Shown here piece by piece: positions 22,553-30,337 of a DNA stretch of 38,525 nt. Location of the stretch: NCBI GenBank assembly GCA_024230295.1, contig JAAERN010000069.1:97752-136276 (forward strand). The letters are read 5' to 3'. Within the stretch, counting starts at the first letter, position 1, and every line of letters starts with the position of its first letter. Source of the stretch: Planctomycetota bacterium (GTDB taxonomy: Bacteria > Planctomycetota > Phycisphaerae > Phycisphaerales > SM1A02). The notes under the pieces were generated by a model. It was not told where the DNA came from. It worked only from the letters and a program-made list of their open reading frames with translations, and ran no database searches. Made by a program: the position numbers and the translations under genes.

Positions 22553-23476
22553 CTATTCGTCGGCAAAGATGGCATCGACGAAGGCGGCGGGATCGAATGG
22601 CTCGACATCTTCCGGTCGTTCGCCGAGCCCGACGAGTTTGACAGGCACCCCGAGTTCTCGTGCGATCGGGACCATGATGCCGCCCCGGGCTGTTCCATCG
22701 AGCTTGGCAAGAAAGATGCCCGAAATGTCGACGGCCTCGCTGAAACGCTGTGCCTGCACCATCGCATTCTGACCCTGCGTGGCATCAAGGACGAGCAGCA
22801 CTTCATGGGGGGCGCCGGGGATTCGTTTGGCAAGCACATCCTTGATTTTCGTGAGTTGTCTCATGAGCCCGACCTCGGTGTGCATCCGCCCGGCGGTATC
22901 GACCAGAAGCACATCAACCTTGCGGGCGATCGCAGCCTCAACCGCGTCCCAGACGACGGCGGCAGGATCGGCTCCCTCGGCGCCACGTACCACATCAACT
23001 CCGAGGCGATCTCCCCAGATGGCGAGTTGGGCAACAGCGCCTGCGCGAAACGTATCCGCGGCGGCGAGCAGGACCGATCGCCCATCCTGACGAAGTGCGT
23101 GCGCGATCTTGGCAACCGACGTTGTCTTCCCGACGCCGTTGACTCCTGCAACGAGGATGACAAGCGGTGGCGCCTCAGTGGTGGCGAGGGGAGTCACCGC
23201 TCCGAGTTTCTCCTGCAACTGCGCCTTGAGAAAATCGATGGCATCTTCGCCTCGTTCCAATTGGCCAGCAGCGGCATCAGCTCGAAGTGCTGAAACGAGT
23301 TCTCGTGTTGTCGTTGTGCCAACGTCGGCCTGCAGCAGATAGGTTTCAATCATCTCAAGCGTCTCGTTGTCGAGTCGCCGCCCACGAAGGACTCGTGCAA
23401 GCGAGCCGCCCATCGCGTTTCGCGTTCGGCCAAGCCCTCGACGAAGAGCTCCAACGGTTGCCCGAAGAAGGCCCAT
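22553..23476 (-). CDS. ftsY: signal recognition particle receptor FtsY (NG domain only)
   Basis: The 307-residue GTPase has a short N domain and a complete G domain: P-loop GVNGVGKTT (111-119), DTFRAGA (141-147), DTAGR (193-197), and LAKLDGTARGG near the C-terminus. FtsY docks ribosome-SRP complexes at the inner membrane. The acidic A domain found in E. coli FtsY is missing, so membrane contact would rely on the basic N-terminal helix (RRGLGRTRN). The ATG shares one base with the nusB stop (TGATG), so the genes are translationally coupled. Confidence 0.95.
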   Translation of the reverse strand: MGLLRATVGALRRGLGRTRNAMGGSLARVLRGRRLDNETLEMIETYLLQADVGTTTTRELVSALRADAAAGQLERGEDAIDFLKAQLQEKLGAVTPLATTEAPPLVILVAGVNGVGKTTSVAKIAHALRQDGRSVLLAAADTFRAGAVAQLAIWGDRLGVDVVRGAEGADPAAVVWDAVEAAIARKVDVLLVDTAGRMHTEVGLMRQLTKIKDVLAKRIPGAPHEVLLVLDATQGQNAMVQAQRFSEAVDISGIFLAKLDGTARGGIMVPIARELGVPVKLVGLGERPEDVEPFDPAAFVDAIFADE

Positions 23477-23937
23477 CAGGAAACAGCTCCGGACGCTGGT
23501 GGATGATCCTCGGCTTGTGGTGTGACTGAGTCTTGTTCTGGAGTTTCATGCCACAGCCGGTCAAGCACACCATTGACAAATCGCGGCGATTCCGCGGTGC
23601 TGAATTCACGCGCCAGTTCAATCGCTTCATTAATTGCAATCTTCGGGGGAACGCGTGAGGATGAAATCTCGAACGCAGCCAGCCTGAGTAGACAGCGGTC
23701 TAGCAATGGCTGCCGATGCCGGGGCCACTCTGTCGTAAGAGGTCGAATCAGATCGTCCATGGACTCGCGGGCCGACCAGACATCTATCGCAAACCCCATT
23801 GCTTCATCGACCAACCGCTCGCTGATATCGGCGGCGAGGAGGCCCTCGCGGACGGTGTCATTCTCATCTTCTCGGCCCGACTCAAACTGACACAGAGCCA
23901 GCAACGCGCCGCGGCGTACTACATGATGATCGTTCAC
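23476..23937 (-). CDS. nusB: transcription antitermination factor NusB
   Basis: The product is a 153-residue helical protein with the NusB blocks RRGALLALCQFESG near the N-terminus, RCLLRLAAFEI in the middle, and PPKIAINEAIELAREFSTAESPRFVNGVLD, with its typical EAIELA...FVNGVLD ending. NusB, with S10, binds boxA in rRNA leaders and supports antitermination. The start chosen is the GTG at 23937, whose GTGA overlaps the ribH stop. An ATG at 23952 inside ribH would add five residues. It ends in a 1-bp overlap with ftsY. The ribH-nusB order is widely conserved in bacteria. Confidence 0.93.
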   Translation of the reverse strand: MNDHHVVRRGALLALCQFESGREDENDTVREGLLAADISERLVDEAMGFAIDVWSARESMDDLIRPLTTEWPRHRQPLLDRCLLRLAAFEISSSRVPPKIAINEAIELAREFSTAESPRFVNGVLDRLWHETPEQDSVTPQAEDHPPASGAVS

Positions 23938-24428
23938 TGTCGGAGTCCCCATTGGAGATCATTGGCTTCGTGGATCTGCTGGATGACTGCGAGCATTGCT
24001 TCTCGGCCCTTGTTGCCGCGTGCTCCGCCTGATCGCTCTCGAGCTTGCTCCATGGTGTCGCACGTCAGGATGCCCATTCCCACGGGCGTCGCGAGCCGAA
24101 CAGACAGACCAGCCAACTCCGAACATACGGCGCCGGTAATCCATCGATCGTGTGAAGTATCACCCTTGATGACACACCCCAACGCTACGAAGGCATCAGG
24201 GGTCGGTTCCAGGCGATCTTGCATTGCCGCGAGGGCCGACGGAAGCTCCCATGCACCGGCACATGGCATGATGCACAGGTGGGTTCTCGATCCGCCCGCC
24301 TCAAGGAATGCGTCGCAGGCTCCTTGTTCCAGCGGCCCGACGACTTCAGGGTGGTACATCGCCACCGCTACGGCGATTCGAACGCCTGAAGCATCATGGG
24401 TAGCACGATTCTGGTTGTACTGTGGCAC
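23934..24428 (-). CDS. ribH: 6,7-dimethyl-8-ribityllumazine synthase
   Basis: The 164-residue enzyme carries the lumazine synthase motifs: the PCAGAWELP loop for substrate binding, GCVIKGDTSHDRWI with the catalytic histidine, PVGMGILTCDT, and a C-terminal GNKGREAMLAVI. It condenses 5-amino-6-ribitylaminouracil with dihydroxybutanone phosphate in riboflavin synthesis. The GTG start (24426-24428) gives a normal length. It is the first gene of ribH-nusB-ftsY. No FMN riboswitch is visible in the short upstream stretch. Confidence 0.95.
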   Translation of the reverse strand: MPQYNQNRATHDASGVRIAVAVAMYHPEVVGPLEQGACDAFLEAGGSRTHLCIMPCAGAWELPSALAAMQDRLEPTPDAFVALGCVIKGDTSHDRWITGAVCSELAGLSVRLATPVGMGILTCDTMEQARERSGGARGNKGREAMLAVIQQIHEANDLQWGLRQ

Positions 24429-24558
24429 TGTGGAATGGGTCCAATTCTGGGGGCAGCCGACCGCCGAGCGGGCTATCGTACCGCGAACCGTTGACTACCT
24501 GTCGGATGGGAGAAGAACGCTGGCCAGGCTCCACGATGGACATACCCGGGGAACGATC

Positions 24559-25455
24559 ATGTTTGGCGTCGCTTGCGATGCAGTTCTCGCTGTCGTCGTG
24601 ACGGGGCATCTCACAGAAGATCCCCCCGTGGGGGCATCCTTGCCCCTTCTGCCGACATCCATTGCTGCGGCGACCGCTGCTGTGGCGTTGGTTGTCTTTG
24701 GTGGTGTGTTGAACGATCTGCTGGATTCTCGAAGAGATGAGGTCATCGTTGGCAGTAGCTCGGTGCAAGCCACGGGGCCGGCCATCATTGTGCTTGTGGG
24801 ATCCATGTTGTTGGCGATGTTCGCCGCCTCAGTCTTGGGGAGTGACGCTGCATACGTGTTGCTCGTTCTGGCAACGCTGTTGCTCTTCCACACCGCTGTG
24901 TCGAGGTTCATCCCAGGGATTGGGCTCTTGGTGCCAGGTGCACTTCTGGCCGGAGTCATGCTCGTACCCGACTGGCGAATGCCGCTTCCGGGAGCCGTGT
25001 GGATGCTCATGACGATCATTGTGGCAACTTCGATCGGATCTCATGTGCTGGCAGGCAAACGGCCTCGCCTGTCGCTGCGAGCGGTGCCAGTCGTCATCGC
25101 TGGTTGGATACTGATGTCGGGCGTCATACTGACATTGCATGGGAAAGCCAACTGGTATCAATGGCCAACTGGTTTGACTCCGGGGCTCATGCTGTGGCCA
25201 CTTGGTGCGGTTGTGCTGCTCGGACTTCTTCTTCGTTGGAAGATTGCGACGGCTTCTTCATCGACTGCGGCTGCGGGCAAAGTTATTCGCTATGTCGCCT
25301 TATGGCAGCCCATATTTGGCGCGGCCTGGTGCCGAGCGATCGGTGCATGGGAGGCGGCAATCATCTTTCTGATTGTGGGCATTGCAGGGCTCCTCGTCAT
25401 CGGTGGATGCCGTGAGCTTGCGGGCGCTACGGGGAAAGATCCCGGTTGGCGGTAA
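24559..25455 (+). CDS. UbiA-like membrane protein, substrate unknown
   Basis: From the ATG at 24559 the product has 298 residues and about eight to nine membrane helices. The first loop has NDLLDSRRD (Asn 52, Asp 53, Asp 56, Asp 60), matching the NDxxDxxxD motif of UbiA prenyltransferases, which bind a prenyl diphosphate through magnesium. The second aspartate motif expected about 120 residues later is absent; the equivalent loop reads SHVLAGKRPRL. It is therefore a divergent or possibly non-catalytic family member. The frame is open far upstream through ribH and nusB. The ATG at 24559 is preferred because GGGGA lies six bases upstream and the first helix begins there. A GTG at 24430 would touch the divergent ribH start. 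Confidence 0.6.
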   Translation: MFGVACDAVLAVVVTGHLTEDPPVGASLPLLPTSIAAATAAVALVVFGGVLNDLLDSRRDEVIVGSSSVQATGPAIIVLVGSMLLAMFAASVLGSDAAYVLLVLATLLLFHTAVSRFIPGIGLLVPGALLAGVMLVPDWRMPLPGAVWMLMTIIVATSIGSHVLAGKRPRLSLRAVPVVIAGWILMSGVILTLHGKANWYQWPTGLTPGLMLWPLGAVVLLGLLLRWKIATASSSTAAAGKVIRYVALWQPIFGAAWCRAIGAWEAAIIFLIVGIAGLLVIGGCRELAGATGKDPGWR

Positions 25456-25467
25456 GCGGTCTGTTTG

Positions 25468-27186
25468 TTAGTCGGCCGCTGCTTGAAGACGATCTGGGGC
25501 AATACCAAGGTACGGCAGAACGCCGTCGATGAGATCTCGCACGACCGGGCCTGCGGTTGACCCACCGTACCAGCGACCAAGCGACCGATCGGGGTCGTCA
25601 ATGACGCACAGCACGACGAGCCGCGTGTCCTCCGCTGGTGCCCCTGCGATGAAACTTGAGACGTACCGATGCTCGTGGTAGCCGCCACCCTCAGCCTTGG
25701 GGAGCTGTGCAGTGCCGGACTTCCCGAACATGGAGTACTGGTCTGATTGCACTCGCTTCCCGGTCCCTTCGGTCATGACTCGCCGCATCGTCTCTTGGGC
25801 GAGGCGGGCTATTGCCGGCTCGAAGACCGGAACCGAGAAGGGGGCGCTTCGATCCTTCGCCGCATGAATCGTGGCGGCAGGGATTCGACCTTGAGATGCA
25901 AATGCCGAGAACGCTCGGGCCATCTGAATCGGTGTGACCGCGATCTCGTGTCCCATTGCAACGGACGTCTGCGTGTACTTGGACCACTTGGTCGTTGGTG
26001 TGACAATACCGACCGTCTCACCGGGGATTCCACACCCTGTGATCCGACCGAACCCGAGTTTTGTAACGGTCTCGCGGAGCAGGCTGTGCGGCATACGTTC
26101 GGCGACGATGGCCATCCCGCTGTTGAGTGAGTAGACCAGTACATTTCGCCACGAGGTGGGCCCGCGGTCATGAGCATCTCGAATTCGCCGTCCGAACGAT
26201 GTTCGGTGAGGGCCTTGGCTCGGTGTGGGGAGTGTCTCATCTGGTCGTGCCAGGCCAGCTTCGGTTGCGGCAGCCCATACAAAGGGCTTGAAGGTCGATC
26301 CGGGTTCATAGGGATCGCTGACACATCGATTTCGACGGAGAGGTGCATCTTGTGTTGTGTTGGTGCGGTCGATGTCGGCTACAGCCAGCAGTTCACCGGT
26401 GGAAGGATCCATGATGACAACTCGCCCTCCGGCAGCACCATATTCATCGACTGCAGACTCAAGCCGTTCTTCTGCCATACGTTGGATGACCAGATCGATG
26501 CTGAGCCGAACAGAATCTCCGTTTTCTCCTGGATCAAACCCATCGGGTGGTATCCACATTGTTCGCCGTCGAACATCTCGCACGCTGACAATGCGGCCCT
26601 TCGCTGACTCAAGCACTCCATGGAGTGAGTGTTCAAGGCCAGAGAGCCCCTGGTGTTCAAAACCCACGATGCCGACGAGTGACTCGGCCGTATCGGCAAG
26701 CGGATAATGCCTGATAGCCCGCCGTTCGAGCCCAATGCCAGGAATGTCTTCTGCTCTGAGCCGTTCGACTTGCCAATCTTCGAGAAGCCAGGGAATCGGA
26801 ACATATCGGCGGTGGAGCCGTCCGGAGAGCCGTCGTTGAATGTCGATTGGCGAGACTCCAATGGATCTCTGGAGTTGGAATCCAAGCAGGGTTGGATCCT
26901 TGACGAGCGACGGATCTATAAAGGCCCGCCACCCCAAGGAACTTGTGGCAAGAACGCGTCCACGTCGGTCAGTCAGATCACCGCGACGCACGAGCGGTGT
27001 GCGGATACTGAGATCTTCAGCGACAGCCTGAGCGAGTTCCGGGCTTGGCCGCTGCTGGAGTTGCCACACTCTGATCGGGATGCAGAGCAGGCCAGCGGTG
27101 GTCATGATGGCCAAGACCGTTGCCCAACTTGCGATACGCATGCACTGAGGATTGTGATTCGGTTCGCAGCCGTGGCGGTCAGTCAT
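25468..27186 (-). CDS. ftsI: peptidoglycan D,D-transpeptidase FtsI (class B penicillin-binding protein)
   Basis: The 572-residue protein has a short cytoplasmic tail, one membrane helix (about 20-40), and a PBP dimerisation domain that starts TDRRGRVLA. The transpeptidase domain has all three active-site motifs: STFK (297-300), SLN (353-355) and KSGT (489-492). It cross-links septal peptidoglycan and works with FtsW and the FtsQLB complex. There are no PASTA repeats. It is the last gene of a six-gene minus-strand run and overlaps the ftsL-like gene by 8 bp. Its presence shows that this lineage keeps a peptidoglycan division machine, unlike some planctomycetes that lack ftsI. It ends 12 bp from the convergent UbiA-like gene. 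Confidence 0.94.
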   Translation of the reverse strand: MTDRHGCEPNHNPQCMRIASWATVLAIMTTAGLLCIPIRVWQLQQRPSPELAQAVAEDLSIRTPLVRRGDLTDRRGRVLATSSLGWRAFIDPSLVKDPTLLGFQLQRSIGVSPIDIQRRLSGRLHRRYVPIPWLLEDWQVERLRAEDIPGIGLERRAIRHYPLADTAESLVGIVGFEHQGLSGLEHSLHGVLESAKGRIVSVRDVRRRTMWIPPDGFDPGENGDSVRLSIDLVIQRMAEERLESAVDEYGAAGGRVVIMDPSTGELLAVADIDRTNTTQDAPLRRNRCVSDPYEPGSTFKPFVWAAATEAGLARPDETLPTPSQGPHRTSFGRRIRDAHDRGPTSWRNVLVYSLNSGMAIVAERMPHSLLRETVTKLGFGRITGCGIPGETVGIVTPTTKWSKYTQTSVAMGHEIAVTPIQMARAFSAFASQGRIPAATIHAAKDRSAPFSVPVFEPAIARLAQETMRRVMTEGTGKRVQSDQYSMFGKSGTAQLPKAEGGGYHEHRYVSSFIAGAPAEDTRLVVLCVIDDPDRSLGRWYGGSTAGPVVRDLIDGVLPYLGIAPDRLQAAAD

Positions 27187-27445
27187 GTGCAGGGTCGATT
27201 GGCTGGCGTTCCGATATGGGCAACCCGGAGCGAAGCTCGACGTCCTCGGGAATACTCAAGGTGGCTGGTTGGATGATCACCGCGACCTCGGCTCTCGATC
27301 GCCACAAGGCTGCCTGATCAAGTGAAGTTTGCGCGTGCAGCATGCTCATGTCGTGAATCAAGGCAATACGCTGTTGTCTGAGCGATAGCAGGATCAGCCC
27401 GATCAGGCCGCAGGCCACCACAGCTGCAACAAGTCGTCGACTCAT
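27179..27445 (-). CDS. ftsL: FtsL-like small bitopic division protein
   Basis: The 88-residue protein has a few basic residues (MSRR), one membrane helix (LVAAVVACGLIGLILLSL), then a heptad-like segment (HDMSMLHAQTSLDQAALWRSR) that could form a coiled coil. FtsL is poorly conserved in sequence, so the call rests on size, topology and position between rsmH and ftsI, where ftsL normally lies. It overlaps both neighbours: ATGA with the LysM gene and 8 bp with ftsI. It would bridge FtsB and the FtsW-FtsI synthase. Confidence 0.65.
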   Translation of the reverse strand: MSRRLVAAVVACGLIGLILLSLRQQRIALIHDMSMLHAQTSLDQAALWRSRAEVAVIIQPATLSIPEDVELRSGLPISERQPIDPAHD

Positions 27446-28113
27446 GGCGACGACGCATGCTCTGGGGGGTGGTACCGAAGCCTGAGCCCGATCCGAAGGT
27501 CATCGGCACTTGAGAGTCGATCTCGATTGAGCTCAAGCAGTCGATCTGTGTGTCTTGCCGAGCCCATGAGTTGCTGAGCCAGTTCCGAGAGTGTGTCGCC
27601 GGGGCGAACCTCGTACTCGCTGGCTGATTGGGCGACTTGGATATTCGCATCAGCCGGCGGCAGGATGGCAGGGGCGGCGAGGCTTTGTGGCATCTCCGCT
27701 GTGGGTGGGATGATGAGCCGAAGGCCCGCCCGAAGCTTGTCTGGGTTTGGAAGGCCGTTGTGTACAGACAGATCTGCCGCGAGGGTTCGATCGCCGTAAT
27801 AGCGAAGGGCGATGCTCGAGAGTGTGTCCCCAGCACTGACGATGTGCACTGGATGCGAGAGCCCATGGGCGGTTGGCAGTGGCGTGCCTGCCACGGATTC
27901 GGTCGATTGCGCGACCTCGGTAGCAGGTGCAGGAACTGCGACAAGCGGTACATACTCGATCGCTCGCTGATCATTCGCGGCCAGAGGATCTCGGGCTGCA
28001 AGGCTTCCGGGGGCTCCTCGGGCCACCTCCGCCAAATGGTCCGAGACAAGAATGCCGACAACCAGCAGCAAGGCGAAGCCGATGATGATTGCGAATTTAT
28101 TCTCTTGAGTCAT
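27442..28113 (-). CDS. membrane-anchored protein with two LysM domains inside the division cluster
   Basis: The 223-residue protein begins MTQENKFAIIIGFALLL, a cytoplasmic tip and one membrane helix. A Pro/Ala-rich linker and two LysM peptidoglycan-binding domains follow: HIVSAGDTLSSIALRYYG and, about 75 residues later, YEVRPGDTLSELAQQLMG, each followed by a N-x-L and P-terminated LysM second half. It should sit in the inner membrane and hold peptidoglycan. It lies between rsmH and ftsL, a position not occupied by a LysM protein in the classical dcw cluster, and is coupled to ftsL by an ATGA overlap. It may therefore act in division. The ATG at 28113 is chosen; a GTG two codons upstream is possible. 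A 77-bp gap separates it from rsmH. Confidence 0.85.
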   Translation of the reverse strand: MTQENKFAIIIGFALLLVVGILVSDHLAEVARGAPGSLAARDPLAANDQRAIEYVPLVAVPAPATEVAQSTESVAGTPLPTAHGLSHPVHIVSAGDTLSSIALRYYGDRTLAADLSVHNGLPNPDKLRAGLRLIIPPTAEMPQSLAAPAILPPADANIQVAQSASEYEVRPGDTLSELAQQLMGSARHTDRLLELNRDRLSSADDLRIGLRLRYHPPEHASSP

Positions 28114-28190
28114 GTCCACGCATCCATGCGAATGGGCTCACTCTGCTCTCTGCGCCAACCGGGCTGTCCGCATCCTTGCGGGCATTCTGG

Positions 28191-29135
28191 TCAACTGATT
28201 GTCGATCGGATGACCCGGAGGCGTGCCGAGCGGCAGCGCGGGTTCCGATCCAGTTCCTCCTGTTTCGCCTGAACCGCACCAGCCGAAACGTCGATCGCAA
28301 GTCCCTCGCGGACGAGTGACGCGAAGCACTGCTTGACCGGCCGATCCTCGAGGCTGTGAAAGGCAATGATGCCGATCCTCGCGCCGGGCCGAAGCCAAGC
28401 TACGTCGCCGCTCCGCAATGCCCGCGTCAGTCGATCGAGCAGCGTCTGTAACGCCGCCAATTCATCGTTCACCGCGATCCGGATTGCTTGAAAGGTCCGG
28501 GTGGCGGGATGCTGGCGCGAGGTGCGGGCTCGGACGCCGTAGGCTTCGCGGACCAAATCCGCGAGCTGACCTGTCGTTTCGATCGGCCGTCTGCTGCGTT
28601 CAGATGCAATTTTTTGGGCGATCCTTGCCGCGAGCGGCTCTTCACCATGCTGCTTGATGATTTCAGCAAGGTCCCGCTCAGACATCGAGGCAACCAGAGA
28701 GGCTGCAGTCACAGACGAACTGGAGTCGAGCCGCATGTCCAAAGGGCCGTCCTCAATGAATGAGAATCCTCGGGTGGCGTCGTCGACCTGATTCGATGCG
28801 AAGCCAAGATCTGCGAGAACCATGTCGGCGGCGAGCTTCGATTGCTTCAGGAATTCGGGTGCACGGACGAAATTGCCATGGGACGTGTGATGTTCGACGC
28901 CCTCGGCTGTCAGCAGTTCTGCTGCTGCCTGGCGATTGTGTTCGTCCAGATCCAGTCCGACCACGGTGACTCCATTCGTGGAGGTCCCGATTGCTGCGGC
29001 ATGTCCGCCTCGACCAAGCGTGCAGTCCAGCAGTGTCTCTCCTGGGGCTGGGGCGAGAAGCGACACCACCTCCTCAATGAGAACCGGTTCGTGTCCGGAG
29101 GGATTCTTCTCGGGGTTTGTCGGGGGACCACTCAC
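28191..29135 (-). CDS. rsmH: 16S rRNA (cytosine1402-N4)-methyltransferase RsmH (MraW)
   Basis: The 314-residue enzyme shows the MraW motifs [22 protein letters not shown] (SAM-binding), [20 protein letters not shown], and the C-terminal [16 protein letters not shown]. It N4-methylates C1402 in the ribosomal decoding centre and is a standard early member of the division/cell-wall cluster. The start is the GTG at 29135 whose GTGA overlaps the sucB stop; the frame extends 12 codons further but into sucB. Translation is therefore coupled to sucB. mraZ is absent from the usual upstream position and is replaced by sucB. Confidence 0.95.
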   Translation of the reverse strand: MSGPPTNPEKNPSGHEPVLIEEVVSLLAPAPGETLLDCTLGRGGHAAAIGTSTNGVTVVGLDLDEHNRQAAAELLTAEGVEHHTSHGNFVRAPEFLKQSKLAADMVLADLGFASNQVDDATRGFSFIEDGPLDMRLDSSSSVTAASLVASMSERDLAEIIKQHGEEPLAARIAQKIASERSRRPIETTGQLADLVREAYGVRARTSRQHPATRTFQAIRIAVNDELAALQTLLDRLTRALRSGDVAWLRPGARIGIIAFHSLEDRPVKQCFASLVREGLAIDVSAGAVQAKQEELDRNPRCRSARLRVIRSTIS

Positions 29136-30337
29136 ATGCCCAGCAGGAGCCGCTCGGGCGACTCGATGCACTCCTTGATATGGACGAGGAAGCCGACTGC
29201 TTCGGAACCATCGACGATTCGGTGATCGTAGGACACGGCCAGATACATCATCGGTCGGAGCACAATGGCGCCAGGAGCATCAGGATCCTCGACGGCCCTC
29301 TTGGAGATTCGGTGCAATCCGAGTATGCCAGACTGTGGAGGATTGAGGATCGGGGTCGACATCATCGAGCCATAGACGCCGCCGTTACTGATTGTGAATG
29401 TCCCGCCCGTTAGATCGTCCATGCCGAGCCGGCCACTTCGGGCTTCGCCAGCAAGTCGGCCGATTTCTGCTTCAATCTCAGCGAAACTGAGCCGGTCGGC
29501 GTTTCGAACGACTGGCACGACCAGCCCGCGGTCGGTTCCTACCGCGACCGAGAGGTCTACGTAGTCGTGGTACTCGACCTCATCGCCGTCGATCCACGCA
29601 TTGATGGCGGGAACGGCCTGAAGTGCAGAGACGACCGCCTTGGCGAAGAAACTCATGAACCCCAACTTGACGCCGAAGCGATCGTGGAAGTCATCCTTGT
29701 GGGCATTGCGGAGCCGGATGACTTCGGTCATATCCGCCTCGTTGAAGGTTGTCAGCATGGCAGCGGAATGCTGGGCGGCCACGAGCCGCTCGGCAATCCG
29801 GCGGCGGAGTGGTGACATGCGTTCTCGCCGGGTTCCACGATCAGCCGACTGGGTCAGTGGCGTGGCTGCGGGCTCGTGGCGAACGGCTGGCTCGGCCGCA
29901 GAGAGGACGTCGGACTTCATGACACGGCCCGCTGGACCACTTCCATGAAGATTGCCTAAATCGACCCCGTGGTCGTGGGCAATGCGGCGGGCCATGGGTG
30001 TCGCTCGGAGGCCCGGGTCATCGGCTGACGCAGCGTTCTCGGTTGCCACTTCGACACTGGTGGCGGGATCTGGATCGGGTATCGGGCTGGCAGGCTTCAC
30101 GCCAGCCTCATCAATCTGTCCAATGACAGCGCCGATGAGCAGGTCGGCGCCTTCCGGTTCAATGATGTGGACGAGCCCGCTGACCGGAGCAGGGAGTTCT
30201 TGGGTCACTTTGTCGGATTCGACTTCAACCAATGGTGCATCACGCTCGATCCACTGACCATCTTGGCACAACCACCGGCCGAGTCGAACCTCGGAGATCG
30301 ACTCTCCTAGGCTTGGGATGATGATGTCCATACTCAT
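29132..30337 (-). CDS. sucB: 2-oxoglutarate dehydrogenase E2 component (dihydrolipoamide succinyltransferase)
   Basis: The 401-residue protein has a lipoyl domain opening [14 protein letters not shown] with the lipoylated lysine in [13 protein letters not shown] (Lys 43). A subunit-binding domain reads [13 protein letters not shown]...[13 protein letters not shown]. The catalytic domain ends with the active-site [14 protein letters not shown]. The SLGES opening and ESDKV site are typical of succinyltransferases rather than acetyltransferases, and sucA is directly upstream with an ATGA overlap. It transfers the succinyl group to CoA in the TCA cycle. The stop overlaps the rsmH start by 4 bp. 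Confidence 0.95.
   Translation of the reverse strand: MSMDIIIPSLGESISEVRLGRWLCQDGQWIERDAPLVEVESDKVTQELPAPVSGLVHIIEPEGADLLIGAVIGQIDEAGVKPASPIPDPDPATSVEVATENAASADDPGLRATPMARRIAHDHGVDLGNLHGSGPAGRVMKSDVLSAAEPAVRHEPAATPLTQSADRGTRRERMSPLRRRIAERLVAAQHSAAMLTTFNEADMTEVIRLRNAHKDDFHDRFGVKLGFMSFFAKAVVSALQAVPAINAWIDGDEVEYHDYVDLSVAVGTDRGLVVPVVRNADRLSFAEIEAEIGRLAGEARSGRLGMDDLTGGTFTISNGGVYGSMMSTPILNPPQSGILGLHRISKRAVEDPDAPGAIVLRPMMYLAVSYDHRIVDGSEAVGFLVHIKECIESPERLLLGM

Noticed and set aside
21869-23293. A 474-codon plus-strand ORF spanning parts of lptD and ftsY
   Set aside because: It crosses two real minus-strand genes and the gap between them and has no recognisable domain.
23716-24558. The long 5' extension of the UbiA-like frame
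   Set aside because: It runs antisense through nusB and ribH; membrane-protein character begins only at about 24559.
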